Positions 1-12,017 of a DNA stretch of 64,000 nt are shown here, piece by piece. The notes beneath the pieces are model-generated. The model was not told the origin of the DNA, ran no database searches, and saw nothing but the letters and a program-made list of their open reading frames with translations. Position 1 is the stretch's first letter; each line of letters begins with the position of its first letter. Source of the DNA: Dendrophyllia cribrosa (lineage: Eukaryota; Cnidaria; Anthozoa; Scleractinia; Dendrophylliidae); assembly GCA_024195265.1 (NCBI GenBank), contig JAJLRJ010000006.1:18773001-18837000 (forward strand), written 5' to 3'. The translations under genes were made by a program, and so were the position numbers.

Positions 1-608
1 CTCCTAAAGTAGTCTCATTTCGGGCTTATGAAATAACACCCTAAAGAGCTATAACCAGATAGCTCTGAATTTATTTTTGTCATATACTCCCCCTCCACCC
101 TCCCCCCCCCCCCCCCCCCAAAAAAAAAAAAATAAATAATAATAATCCGTGCGGACACTTTTAATTTTACTACAAACCAAACTCCTCTTTTCAAAATACA
201 CATTGCAAATTGGAGTCGCTTTGAACTCTAGAATACTTTTTTTATTTGCGTAATTTCTTAATGTTGGACGACCCGCAAACCTGTCCGACTCACTTGTTTC
301 GTCAACGTAGGATTTTATTTCTAAGCTTTCAAAATCAACAAAAACTTAATCTTTGTCGCAACCATCGTGCACAAAACATCGTACACTTTTTGGACCCGAA
401 AATTTTATTTTATAAGAATATAATTATATTTTTTTCCTGTAACTTTCACTCCTCACCTCCCCCCCCCCCCCCCCCCCCCCCACACACTCCCCTTTCGATC
501 CCCCTCTGTCAACTCTCTTACCCGCAGGGTTTCCCGTACATTATAGGGATCTTGATATATTTAAAAAAAATAATTGTCGGGCATCACATCAAAAGACCGT
601 TGCCAACA
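1..608. other. Non-coding, homopolymer-rich spacer
   Basis: No convincing gene. There are two long C runs (about 100-118 and 460-480), the first followed directly by an A run. The apparent ORFs here are translations of these runs. Confidence 0.6.
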
Positions 609-1279
609 TCATCGATCGTTATCCCGGGATGATATTCTTTCATAAGTGTTTCTAGGGGGCCTCTCATTTCCCGTTGGAGACGATGAGCTGCTCCCCCTAC
701 TCGATACGGAATATCTCGGGCGTAGTTTAGTTCCGGTTGTCTCAGACTCCTCTTCGTCCTCACGGAGAAACGGCTTGTGACACGAGAAGAGCATGCCGGG
801 ATGGTCATCCGGGACCTTGGCACAAAGTTCTAGAATCAGAAGTAAGAAGGTGAGTCCAGTGATAAAGAAAAACACGCAGCACACTTTATACAGAGGTCGG
901 TAGTCACTTTTTCGCCAGCTCGGGTCGTCACCAGGTACAAAGTCTCCAAGTCCTATGGTAGTCAGTGAAATAAAGCAGAAATAAAACGCTTCAAAGTAGC
1001 TCCAGTCCTCGAGGAACATGAAGAAAATGGCGGGAATTACAACGACAAGTATTAGGGCGCCACACATGATGAGTGACAGGTGTACAAAACGCAGGTAAGC
1101 GGGCGGGATCCCGCGCACTGTGCATGTGCTGCACAAAAACTTCTCCAGGTAATCCGTTAATTGCAAGAGTCGTTCCACTATGGCTGTCAGCATTATAGCG
1201 GTCATGGGAATCCCAAAGACTGCAAACACGATACAGAACACTTTTCCGCCATCAGACAGTGGAGTGACGTTTCCATAAC
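609..1279 (-). CDS. Two-pore-domain K+ channel (K2P), exon 2
   Basis: Second coding exon of a K2P potassium leak channel, a plasma-membrane protein with two pore loops per subunit that works as a dimer. The exon opens with the end of the first selectivity filter (I-G-Y-G, split across the intron). It then gives two membrane segments, the second pore loop with TTIGLGDF, a fourth membrane segment (VCCVFFFITGLTFLLLILEL) and a Ser/Arg-rich cytoplasmic tail. The acceptor is a CAG ending at 1280 on the minus strand, and the phase completes the Gly codon left by exon 1. Together the exons give about 326 residues, within the usual K2P range. The subfamily (TASK, TREK, etc.) cannot be assigned from this alone. 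Confidence 0.88.
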
Positions 1280-3518
1280 CTGCGAGAAAGATATTCGTTT
1301 AGTATCGGCAATGAAATATAAAATATTGCCAAATATCATGAGTGTGGGATGACTCATTATGCTTAACGACTGAAGAGAACAAATAGACCCAGTTTTTATG
1401 AAAGAAGGGTTTTATAAAGTGCTGTAAAGTGATGTAATCCATTCCAAATCATGCAATGATTCAATAGCTAACTTACAAGAATCTCCTTTTAGCCGTCTGC
1501 CAAAATTTGCTTTGACGTTTGTGTTATAACGTTTGTATCATGGTTCTCAGCACATGTCGAAAGGCGATCTTCTTTATAATTGTTGGGCACGCAGTAAAGA
1601 TAGTTTCAAAAAACGATCTTTTAAGACTGAAAGCTTTGAATCAGTTCTTTTGCAGTGTTCAAACACTACTAATTATATGCACTTGCACCTTTATCACACT
1701 TTTATCATTGTCACGCACTTATGTGAATAATTGTATTTAACTTGTCACTAACTTGTAGCAACCAAATAAATTCAGTTTGAACATGTTACTGAGCAAACAA
1801 CAGCAGAATTTCAAGCACACAATTGCATCTTACAAGTCAGACGTATTTCAATGTTGTGCGCAGAGTGGAAAAAAGTTTGAGTGTTCCTCAGTATGATTTT
1901 TAATTGTTAAACGTCAGTCCAGTAAAGAAAACCAAATCTTGTTGTCTTGCTTAACGCTTCTGATATTTTATATCGCCTGCATGTTTAATTTGTCATTATT
2001 TTATATTACATCAGTTTTTACCCCGACTCCCATGATTATTCAGTCAAAAAGTAGAAGGATAAAAACGGAACTGATATTAGTTAAATTCACGCTAACGTAA
2101 TAGAGGGCCAGTGTGCAGTATTATTTCTCATTGAAAGGGACACGAAAACAATACAGACTTACAAATTCTACACTTTCAGGTGCGCTGGGAATTTCAATTT
2201 TAATTCTCTTCTGCACTTCAGGACCAATTTTAGGTAATGCCGAGGCAATATTCCATAAATTAATGTGTTGTTTAGTCACTTTTTCATATTTTAAAAATCG
2301 ACAAAGTGTTGATATTGTAAAGAGAAATTAGATATTGATCACTCTCGGTAATAATTGAGAGATTAAAACACTGAATTTATGAAAGCGACATGGCAACTAG
2401 ACCATTCAAAAGCTAAAATTACTTGCACAGACGTTTTTAGCTAAATGTTACATGTGTGGAAAGTTCCTTCTGTAGTAAAAAACTGAACGTACACCCGCTT
2501 CATTTTTGGTTTTTAATTTTGCCCTACGATAAATAAAAAAGATAAAAATGAGGTTGTGTATAAAACATGTCACGAGCCTAAAAATGAAAAGAAACATTTC
2601 TCATATTAGCCTGCGTGCAGATCTCTCTTATTTATTTCCTTTGCTTCACAGACATCTGCACGCAGGCTTCATTTCACTGATTCATTTAGTTTCTTAACAA
2701 TCTGGTCAGTGTTGATTTGATCTTCGACAGCGCGGACACAGATGTACCCAATCGCGCTATCCCGCTATGGCGATCCAATAAGGGCAGGTGCGAATATCTG
2801 TCATCAGAGAATTAGCAGATGGACACACATTCGCAATCAAAGTGTTAATGAAACTCAGAAGATAAAAAATTATTACTTCAAAAAACTACTTTGTAATATC
2901 TGGAGAATTATCGCAATTTTAAAGCGGATCATGTTTACGATAATTGTTGATTATTTCCCGATATTTTAATCAAATGCAGAATGTTTCACAAGAAAAAACG
3001 AAACCATGACTTCAGTCGTAAAATTGACATTGGCCCAAACAAAACCCCATCCTTGAGATAAACGGCTTGATTTTGGAAGACAATTACAGAAAAAATTAGG
3101 ATTTTTCAATCGTGATTTTCTGCCAGCAGATAGTTACCCTAGCACGATAACGTACCCCTTGGTTAAAAAAAATAAAATGCTGATTCTTCTACCTAATTAA
3201 TTTACTCGAAATAATGGTTTCCCAAAGAGCAACAAACGTTTTCCACTTGTGGACAAGGTGGATAAGGTCGATCTTTGTTCTTCTCGCCTTAGAAGTTTTA
3301 ATATTATAGAATGTCTATCACTGATAAATGGCTACAAACAATATTAATAAAATGCCGTGCTAAGTCGAATTGAACGGAAGACCTAAAGAAATACGTTTGC
3401 ATGATTATAATTGTTTTATAAGTGATTTTGGATATATTTCTAGTCGCGTTTCTTACAGTAACTGGTAAATACGGGTTCTAATAGACCTGTTGGTCACCTG
3501 TTAACTATTTGTCCTTAC
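1280..3518 (-). other. Intron of the K2P gene
   Basis: A GTAAGG donor and CAG acceptor on the minus strand bound this 2.2-kb intron. Apart from the short inverted repeat at 2608-2668 I see no feature in it. Confidence 0.75.
2608..2668. repeat. Short inverted repeat, MITE-like
   Basis: AGCCTGCGTGCAGAT at 2608-2622 is exactly reverse-complemented at 2654-2668. The same terminal motif (with one or two changes) bounds the element at 52228-52326, so this looks like a dispersed family. Confidence 0.55.
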
Positions 3519-3828
3519 CTATAGTGGTCACAACAGTCCCTGCGAAGAAGAACGAACTGCCGAAGCCCCAGCTCTTCTTGTCGCTAACATTACCGAGAGG
3601 CTGGATTCCCATGTCTTGGGCTGCCACGACATGTTTGACAAAACTTTCAAGTTCTTCATCAGTGACACACGGATGTTTCAGTAGAAATTCGTCTCGCTTC
3701 TTTCGCAGATCTGACAAAATTCTTTGCTCGAAAGGTCCTTCGATCGACGAGAAGATGGCGGCACCCACAGAAAGGTAGAAAATATAAACAATTACCAGTG
3801 CTATCAGCCGGATTGTTCCACGTTCCAT
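3519..3828 (-). CDS. Two-pore-domain K+ channel (K2P), exon 1
   Basis: First coding exon. It starts with MERGTIRLIALVIVYIFYLS, which includes the first membrane segment, followed by the extracellular cap region. It ends in the first pore loop with SFFFAGTVVTTIG at the GTAAGG donor (3517-3518 on the minus strand). The rest of the first filter (GYG) is supplied by the exon ending at 1279. The first ATG in frame gives a start right before the membrane segment, as is normal for the family. Confidence 0.88.
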
Positions 3829-6505
3829 GAAAGACGTGAGCCAAGAAAAAGTATTTCAGATAAACGCTCGGCTGAGATTTGTTTCCTTCGATATCTATTT
3901 CCCTCAGTATGTTCGCCCCGGCCCAACTGCAGTTCTCATCCGATCACACCTATATTTAGAAGGTTACTATCCAGACTATCGACTTCAGTAAAACTTGTCA
4001 CTCCTTTGATCGCTTTGGAGATTTTTGTGTCGTTAAACAATGTCCAATGTGCTAATACGATCAAAAATCAACATGACAATGTATATTCGAAAACCAGTAT
4101 TTAAATAGCGAGTGCCCACTGAAATCTGTTCAAACGTCTGTCATGTACAGTATTGGTCATGATACTCGGTGGTATACTTCAGTGTGCCTCAACAAATCTG
4201 CTTCTGCTGTGACCAGATCTACGAACTCCGAGATCCAACGCGGAACGTTTTACAAAAAGTTTCGGTTTCTTTGGAGTGTTAAGACATTCACGGTATGCAA
4301 ATAGTAGCATTATGCATTTGCATATTAACAAGTTTTCAAATTCGAGTAATGGATCAATAACTCACACCGCAAATTAAATATAATAAAATCAACGCAATAT
4401 ATATTTGAAGTAGGTTTTTCCTTTTTGAAACTAAGTAATGTGCAGGTCTTTAGAAAAAAACATACGATGACCGTTAATTTCAACTGGACTTTTATGTAGA
4501 GCGTAAATGTATGAGATTATAAAAAGCCAGAACAAAGCTGCTTGAGGACAAATTGGACCTGAATATCCACACTGCATTTTAATCAGTTGTGAGTGATTTT
4601 CAAATAAAAAAATGCGCTTTTAGGTAACACCTGCAAGTAAACAATCTTTGAAAGCGGTAACTGCAGCGGTCAAGGGAATTGGCTAGGTATTTTATGTCGG
4701 ACACTTTGCACTTCTTTGAGCATTTTGGAGAAAAGAACAAAAGCTTTTAGATTGCTTTGACGTCATGATCAACAAGGAAAAATTGGTGAAGTGTATGGCA
4801 TGCGTCAAATAAAAATATATATCCATATGTACAAAAAAGATAGAAAACCGCAATTTGTCATTTTATTCTAAACCTTGTCTACTTGATCGAAGCACAATTT
4901 ACAGCGGGTAAAATGTTCAAGTTTAAAGTATGAGAATATGATATACAGTCACTTCGGCTTTCAAACAGCACATATCACAGCATAGTGAAAGATCCAGCGG
5001 TTATTCAGCGTGAAGTTATGCAATAACGTGTCATATTTGCACTCTCGCCAGTGCTATGTCGTATAATAAAATACCCCGATGCCTTTTATTTCGTGGAGTT
5101 CAAAATTCGCGAAAACGGTTTAAAATTGACCAGCTAACATTTCGTGGGTAAATTTTTCGTGGTAAGCAATGAGTCGAGTACAACACTAAGAAAACACTAC
5201 AAAACCTCCAAAACTAGAGTTTCGTCTTTCCGACGATGCAATGAAAGCATCGACTATGGCCTCTTTTAAACAGAGGCTTGTCAGTCTTGATTACTAGACA
5301 TGACCATTCTTTTCCTTTATTTATTGATTTGTTATCAATTAAGTTTTACTGTTATTGTTGAAAGTGTATACTTTTAACGCTTGCGAAAATCTTCAGAAGT
5401 GAAGGAGGCAAGTTTAATGGAAGAAGACACGTGCAAAAGCACAAACCAGACAAAATGAAAAAATGAACGAAAGTTGGGAAGGGTACATACATTAATTTTA
5501 TGACAAGCAAGTGGTCCCTTTAGCGAATCTTTGACGGTGCGCGAAAATTAAAGGTATTACGGTTTTCAGTATTCTCACGAATGTTTAGTATTCTACTAAG
5601 CAAAGTGGCCTCGAAGCGTAATTTTCCATTACAAAATACGTTCATAAAGACCCAAAACAGATAAGTTTACATTTATCAGAGCCTGAGCGGATCACAGCCG
5701 TTAAAAGCCATTAAATTTTGTTTTGAAGATAATGCACTGGGTATTTCTAATATACTTTGTTAATAAATCAGATTAACCTGAATCTAACAGCTTGAAAATG
5801 ACTGATAAAAACGGTTAATCATAAATTTCCTCAGTATCAGTCTTTATAGCGAGTTCTTTTATTCACGGTAAATCATTTGATCAGTTGATCCTTTCTAGGG
5901 ATAGTATCACGAGGTCGAAACTTGAAAACGTCGGCCCACTTTTCAAGTTTGATTCCACAAATTCAAAAAGGCCGTCGAGAAGTGGAGGTATTTGTTGAAT
6001 CAAAAAATCCGTTTTGATAGCCGAAAGAAAGAAAAAATCACTTTTAACAGTGATATGTCCAAAATTCCGGTGCAAGAATAGTGAACAGTGCCGCGCGTGG
6101 AACCTCGTGAGCTCCAGATTGATGATAACCCTAACCCTAACCTGTAGCCAATAAGAGAACAGCATTCATGATAGAACGCTAGCAGATTAATACTTATAAA
6201 AAATAGTACAACAGCCTGCATCTTCCGACAGAATTTTCCGGACAATTTAGAGAGGTGGCTCAGTGTTTATGAAGAGGATTTAGGAATTTCAGGAATGGGG
6301 ATAAAAATCATGCCTGTCATAGCGACAGAAGATGGCCGTTAGTAGTAAATAAGGAGACTTTTTTTCAATTTATCTGTAGAAGAAAAGGCTTTTTTTTTAC
6401 GCTGACTGAGCATGTCAAGAATCTAGATCAAATCCATGTTCTATTTTCTGGAGCGTGCAGTTCTATTTTCAGTCTAAAAGTCTGAAAAGCATTCAACTGA
6501 AGCTG
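3829..6505. other. Intergenic region between the K2P and POLK genes
   Basis: No coding feature recognised. It holds a very short CCCTAA-type tract (about 6126-6141), too short to call an interstitial telomere, and AT-rich DNA with short T runs near 6360-6400. Confidence 0.5.
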
Positions 6506-8782
6506 TCATTTTGACCAAAAGGAATGTAGGGTAGTTTTCTTTGAACTTGTTTCTGAATGTTGCCGTTTTCTTTTTCCTCGATAGCTCCCTGCCGCAGTAC
6601 TCCTGTCATTATTAGTAGAATGTATTATACTGCTCACAGCAGCTAAAGTGGACCCTGAATTATCTCGTGACACCATCTCCCTGATCGTCGCTTTGTTTAG
6701 GCACAAGTCGATATGTTTGTTAAGTTCAATCATGGAGTCTTGTCCGGACTTTATAATTTGTTCTTGCCCACATACAGGACACAACAAAGAAGTATTATCC
6801 GAATCTCCCGCGCAACTTTTTGCACTACTGAAAACTGAAGACGAGGCAGGCTCAGAAAGTAACACATTTAAACCAGGCTTGCTAGACTCCGGGAAGTTTG
6901 AGTCAGAGTATTGGTCTGTAATGTTGGAAACTAATGATCCTGTCATCATATCGTGTTCTATGTTTACAACTTCCTGACCAGGTTCAAGAGTAAAGCCGTG
7001 TTCCTCTGTGCTAAACTGTTGGGTAGGCGTGAAAGAACTTGGGGTTTCCACAAAAGACAAAGTTTTCTTCGGTTTTAAGAACCCTGTAATTGTATTCTGT
7101 TTACCTTCTTTTGAGGAATCTGAAGTGAAATCTTGAAAATTCGATAGGCGAACTCCCATGAGCCTCAACCTGAGTGGATCGGGAGAACATGCAGTTATTT
7201 CATTTTTAAGCAGCTCCTTGGCTGCTAAGGAAATCTCCCAGTAAGTTGAAATAGGGTTAAGTGGAGACAGAGATCGAGATTTTACTTCAAAGTTCACAGT
7301 CTTGAGCTTAATTGTGACGGTCTTTCCTTTAAGCTTCTCTTTTTTCATATCTTCTGCCAATGATTGGCACAGTTTATCGCACACAGCTAATAACTCTTCC
7401 GGTTTGCTTATCTCTGCAAATGTTGTCTCTGTTCCGATGCTCTTCCTTTTGGAGTCAGTTGCAAGTGAAGTGCTTCCCAGACCAAGTGAAACTTGTGTTA
7501 AGAATCTGAAGCTGATTGGAGAATGCAGGAGATAGATCAAGTCTCGTTTTGTGTACAGATCTTTGCATGTCTCTATCTCCAGTGCTTTGAGCATCTGTTC
7601 ACTAACTCGCCCGATTCCACTTATTTTCCTGATAGGAAGTTTCTGCACGAACTCTAACACGGCCTCACGGTCTGGCTTTAGTAAGAACTGCCCATTTGGC
7701 TTGTTACAATCTGAGCAGACTTTTGCAAGCAAGACATTAGGTGCTATTCCGGCGCTAGCTGTAAGCCGCGTTTTTTGCTCAATTCGAAAACGTAACTCCT
7801 TCACGACTTCTTCTGCATCGTCTCCAAACTCCACAATCTCATCTGCCACCTTTCTAAGGTTTCGATCTTTTTCACTTTCCATCTTAAATTCCGACTCATC
7901 TTTTGACTTACTAAACGTCCGTTTTTCCTTGTGTTTCTGCCTGTTATTAAGGTACTCTGTCAGATCCAAATATGCCTCATCTAAGCTTGCCATTGCAAAA
8001 TTAGGATCATACTCGGCCAAGATCTCTTGTACCTGCCGGCTAAATTCCTTGTATTTGTCGAAGTGAAGTGGCACGATGATTAACTCAGGACATAATTTCT
8101 TAGCTATGAACCCTGGCATAGCAGCTCTAACGCCGTAACGCCTAGCAGGATAGTTTGATGTTGATAGCATCGCGTTACTCCCCACAGCCATGGGTTTGTC
8201 ACGCAATTCAGGATTGTCTAGGATTTCCACAGCAGCGTAAAAAGCGTCCATGTCGATGTGAACGAAGGTACGGCTTAAATCCCGCGTTTTCTCCAGTTCG
8301 TTTACGATCAAGTCTGTGGCTTCTAATGCTTCTTGTCTCTGTTGCTCAGTGATCTTTTTAAGGCAGGCTGTCTGCTTATTTATCCTTTCGGACACTTGCT
8401 TTTCTTTCTTCAATTCATTTTCGTAGAATCTGGATCCTTTACTCGCTTCGAATATGATTTGGTTGATTCTTTGTTTATCTAAGCCTACCATGCCTGCTTT
8501 ATGATCGTTTAGCTCCATTCTGGTCAAACTTTTTGAACTATCAATTGACTTGCATTCGTTCTTCTCAACGATCATTTTAACTTGTTCGACATGGTCTTCG
8601 ATGGTTGAATTTTCCTCCCTTTCTACGCCATCCCTCGACGATGTATCGGTATTTGTACGACCCCCCAAGTTTTTCCATTCGTTTTCTGGTGTACTAAATA
8701 TTTCAGCCCAATCGTCATTTTCGTCTTCGTCTTCTAAATCACCACAGTTTTCCTCAGCGTAATTCAAGCAGTGATCCGCCAT
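6506..8782 (-). CDS. POLK: DNA polymerase kappa, intronless copy
   Basis: Y-family translesion polymerase that copies past bulky lesions in the nucleus. I place the start at the ATG giving MADHCLNYAEENCGD; an upstream in-frame ATG at 8908 adds 42 residues of poor protein character. The N-clasp region precedes the palm. Catalytic acidic residues lie in FVHIDMDAFYAAVE and ASLDEAYLDLTEY, and the finger motif YPARRYGVRAAMPGF is present. The thumb helix-hairpin-helix (RKISGIGRVSE) and the little-finger domain follow. One UBZ4-type ubiquitin-binding zinc finger (CPVCG...HIDLC) sits near residue 680. A C-terminal PIP-box-like TTLHSFW is the probable PCNA contact. Vertebrate POLK has two UBZ fingers and many introns; here one finger is seen and the frame is unbroken for about 758 codons, which suggests intron loss or a retrocopy. 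Confidence 0.92.
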   Translation of the reverse strand: MADHCLNYAEENCGDLEDEDENDDWAEIFSTPENEWKNLGGRTNTDTSSRDGVEREENSTIEDHVEQVKMIVEKNECKSIDSSKSLTRMELNDHKAGMVGLDKQRINQIIFEASKGSRFYENELKKEKQVSERINKQTACLKKITEQQRQEALEATDLIVNELEKTRDLSRTFVHIDMDAFYAAVEILDNPELRDKPMAVGSNAMLSTSNYPARRYGVRAAMPGFIAKKLCPELIIVPLHFDKYKEFSRQVQEILAEYDPNFAMASLDEAYLDLTEYLNNRQKHKEKRTFSKSKDESEFKMESEKDRNLRKVADEIVEFGDDAEEVVKELRFRIEQKTRLTASAGIAPNVLLAKVCSDCNKPNGQFLLKPDREAVLEFVQKLPIRKISGIGRVSEQMLKALEIETCKDLYTKRDLIYLLHSPISFRFLTQVSLGLGSTSLATDSKRKSIGTETTFAEISKPEELLAVCDKLCQSLAEDMKKEKLKGKTVTIKLKTVNFEVKSRSLSPLNPISTYWEISLAAKELLKNEITACSPDPLRLRLMGVRLSNFQDFTSDSSKEGKQNTITGFLKPKKTLSFVETPSSFTPTQQFSTEEHGFTLEPGQEVVNIEHDMMTGSLVSNITDQYSDSNFPESSKPGLNVLLSEPASSSVFSSAKSCAGDSDNTSLLCPVCGQEQIIKSGQDSMIELNKHIDLCLNKATIREMVSRDNSGSTLAAVSSIIHSTNNDRSTAAGSYRGKRKRQHSETSSKKTTLHSFWSK

Positions 8783-9553
8783 TTTGATGTATGTAGGTAA
8801 CCTGGCCAAATTCCTTTTTCGCGCCAATAAGAGACTCTTTCGTAAACAAGCCCGTACTTTATAGGAATGAACGAACTGCCAGCAAAAATGGCTAAAAAAA
8901 GAATGCATTCACAATGCCAAGTAATTCCCCATGATCATTTTGGTAAGTGTCCACAACATTGAACTAAAATATATTTAAATTCTGCGTGGCTATGAGAGAT
9001 CGTAGCGCGTGTTAATTAGGTCCTAATAGCTAATGCTGCAAATGACACGAACTTACGAAGTACAGTCGCTCGGTCTTTTGAAATTGCTTTCGTAGAGTGC
9101 GAGATCGTCAACGAGTCTGTAATCAGACATTCAAACTTTTAGCAGTAAATGCAAGAGAATTTCAAGCAGAAATCGTGATAAAAAATAAGCTAATACTGCA
9201 AGCTGTGCAAGCATGTGTATAAGTGATTTGAAATCAATCATCCATTGAATACAAAGCTAACATCAATAAGCTTAATTTTTATTGTATGACTTGAATTAAA
9301 GCTGGTGCCCGTTAATTCGAACGATCAAAGATTGGTTTATACAGTAGGGTTTATTTATGTCTGGCAGCTGACCGGACAAAAGACCGTTGGTTGGTAATAT
9401 TTCAGATCACTTTGGTAATCCTTTCAAACACATCCCCTCACTTTGGTATTCGGGAGTGGATGTATTTGATGAATTTGATAGCTTAAGTTAAATGTGGGTA
9501 AACATATACATGTATCCCTAATGATTTGTTAGACCTATCTTTAAGTTATATAA
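8783..9553. other. Spacer upstream of POLK
   Basis: The POLK promoter must lie at the left end of this stretch. I see no other gene. The stretch ends at a PIF/Harbinger-like element. Confidence 0.4.
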
Positions 9554-10360
9554 GGGCCTGTTTACATGGAGGGAGGGTGACCCAGGTACCAGGGTCACCC
9601 TCTCAGCTGGGCTAAAACATAGCCCGCCTTTACATAGGCGGGCTATCACATAGGCGAGCTATCTTTATTTGGCGAGCTCTTGTTTTGGTGGGCTCATGTT
9701 TTAGCAGACTTCAGTTATTGCAACGGCGCACTCTATTAAGCACTACATAACAAACATGTTTTTATTGCTTGTTCCGCTTGCGCTTGCTTGTTGTTAATGC
9801 AACGAAATTATCAGACGATTTACTATGATCTTCTCCGACAGCCAGAGGTTTTTGACAAATAATAATACTGCTAATAACATACATAGGATCTACAAGAGAC
9901 CTAATCATCCAAAAAAATGAATAAACACACGATAAACTGCATGGCTTATATAGCCCACCTAGGAGGGTGACCCTGTGGTGACCGTTTACATGTGGAAAAG
10001 ATAGCCCGCCTAGGAGGGTGACCCTGGGGTGACAGTTTACATGTAGAAAAGATAGCCCGCCTAGGAGGGTGACCCTGGCAAGCAGACAGGGTGACCCTGT
10101 CTATCATGTAAACACTTCACTGTGCTCACAGGTGGCCCAAGCTCACTATCAGATAACCGGGACGTGACCCTTGCTTTATGAGCAGTATTGTGTTACAAAG
10201 ATTCGATTTATAAAGGTTTGTATGGGAACTCAACGGTTTTGCATCGAAACTTAAAAAATTCGAATCGTATGTGAATAAAATTGACTTACCCTGTTGCTGT
10301 GTTGTATTCTTTGTTGTTTGCCTGCTCCTCGGGGCGATTTAACGCGATTTCGGCGAGTTA

Positions 10361-10609
10361 TTGTTATTTGGGTGTTCCACTGCTAAGAAAAAGACAAGGC
10401 AGAACACTGATTTCCGGAGTGCCCGCCGCTCGAAGCGAATAAATCCACCGAAATTAACCCTGATGCCACAATTCCTCCATAGAATCAAAGCAGATATGCT
10501 AAAGTTCCGTGTCAGTTCACTCGCGATGCAATTCCATAAAAAATGCGTTCCCTGCGAAACATTTGTTTCGAGTCAGCTTCGCTTCGGTATATTCGAAATA
10601 GGCGCGTAA
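10361..10609 (+). pseudogene. Unidentified ORF in the left palindrome arm
   Basis: An 82-codon frame rich in basic residues. It has no recognised domain and recurs identically at 10793-11041 on the other strand because of the palindrome. It could be a captured host exon. I do not claim that it is expressed. Confidence 0.25.
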
Positions 10610-10792
10610 AGAGTCGCGTGGACTTATTCACCGTTCGCGTGGTATGTCGGTTAAAAAGATCTAGCCCGACAGGGGTAGTCAGCAGGGAGCATTTTGGTTT
10701 GCTTGTCGACAACTGGCTGCTGACTACCCCTGTCGGGCTAGATCTTTTTAACCGACATACCACGCGAACGGTGGATAAGTCCACGTGACTCT

Positions 10793-11041
10793 TTACGCGC
10801 CTATTTCGAATATACCGAAGCGAAGCTGACTCGAAACAAATGTTTCGCAGGGAACGCATTTTTTATGGAATTGCATCGCGAGTGAACTGACACGGAACTT
10901 TAGCATATCTGCTTTGATTCTATGGAGGAATTGTGGCATCAGGGTTAATTTCGGTGGATTTATTCGCTTCGAGCGGCGGGCACTCCGGAAATCAGTGTTC
11001 TGCCTTGTCTTTTTCTTAGCAGTGGAACACCCAAATAACAA
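10793..11041 (-). pseudogene. Mirror copy of the unidentified palindrome ORF
   Basis: Identical 82-codon translation to the frame at 10361-10609, in the opposite arm. Confidence 0.25.
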
Positions 11042-11867
11042 TAACTCGCCGAAATCGCGTTAAATCGCCCCGAGGAGCAGGCAAACAACAAAGAATACAA
11101 CACAGCAATAGGGTAAGTCAATTTTATTCACATACGATTCGAATTTTTTAAGTTTCGATGCAAAACCGTTGAGTTCCCATACAAACCTTTATAAATCGAA
11201 TCTTTGTAACACAATACTGCTCATAAAGCAAGGGTCACGTCCCGGTTATCTGATAGTGAGCTTGGGCCGCCTGTGCTGTGCTTTGTAAAGAAATGTATGA
11301 AAAGTTGGCCCTCCCAGGGTAGCCCGGCTAGGAGGGTGACCCTGGTACCCGGGTCACCCTCCCTCCATGTAAACAGGCCCTAAGTCAAATTTCATTGAGA
11401 CAATTTTCATTCACAATTAAATTTGTCTGTCATACATTACAATTAATGAATTACAAAACATGTTTTATTCTCGAAAGGGGAGATTTTGGGTAACACAAAT
11501 GTTCTAGAAAGTTCCACTATTAAGTGGTTTCAAGATGGAGAGCAGATAAAATTGTATTTTAGGAATTGTAGATATCTGGTGTAATTCACGGCACACTAAA
11601 TGGCAAGCATTTTGAAAACTGCATTGGCAAATAATTTTTGCGTTCTAATGACATCCTAAAAGGGAAAGTTTCTGCTGTAGATCAATAACTTCTAGTATTT
11701 TTGCGAACATATTCATTTCTTCAGACTTCAGTGAACTGTCACTGTTTAAAGTGAACCATTTTTTACCATCTAGTTTGTGGTGGGCCATTATTCTTCTGAA
11801 TACCTGTTTTATTAATAGCACTGTTTACTGCTTGTTTTAAATTGTATATTGAAAACAAATTTTTCCT

Positions 11868-12005
11868 GTTGAAAGGATTTGAACGGTGAACCATATGCAT
11901 TTGAAAATAGGGGTTTGATATTCTTCACATGCAATGCACGAGACAGTTCTGAAAGGTCACCAAATTTAATGCATTTAGGTCATTCAGTTCTGTGCATATT
12001 TAAAT
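11868..12005. repeat. Dispersed repeat, copy 1
   Basis: It starts TTGAAAGGATTTGAACGGTG and matches, with scattered changes, the stretch at about 23820-23975, including the shared ATGCAATG and GCATTTAGGTCATT-like segments. Family unknown. Confidence 0.55.
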
Positions 12006-12017
12006 GGCATCGCTCCT

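Larger units (their letters stand above)
10128..11273. repeat. Large palindrome, arms of about 558 bp
   Basis: The left arm (10128-10685) is nearly identical to the reverse complement of the right arm (10717-11273), with a 31-base loop. Only a handful of differences are visible, for example around 10612-10630 against 10770-10790. Near-identity implies recent formation or continuing gene conversion. Confidence 0.88.
9554..11380. mobile_element. PIF/Harbinger-like non-autonomous fold-back transposon
   Basis: The ends are inverted repeats beginning GGGCCTGTTTACATGGAGGG. They are flanked by a 3-bp duplication TAA (9551-9553 and 11381-11383), which fits the TWA target of PIF/Harbinger elements. 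Sub-terminal units of about 51 bp containing CTAGGAGGGTGACCCTG repeat at about 9955-10080. The centre is a near-perfect palindrome with 558-bp arms. No transposase is encoded. Confidence 0.8.

Noticed and set aside
246..632. 128-codon ORF across a C run
   Set aside because: Low-complexity Pro/His translation of homopolymers with no domain.
6126..6141. CCCTAACCCTAACC tract as an interstitial telomere
   Set aside because: Only about two and a half units; too short to mean anything.
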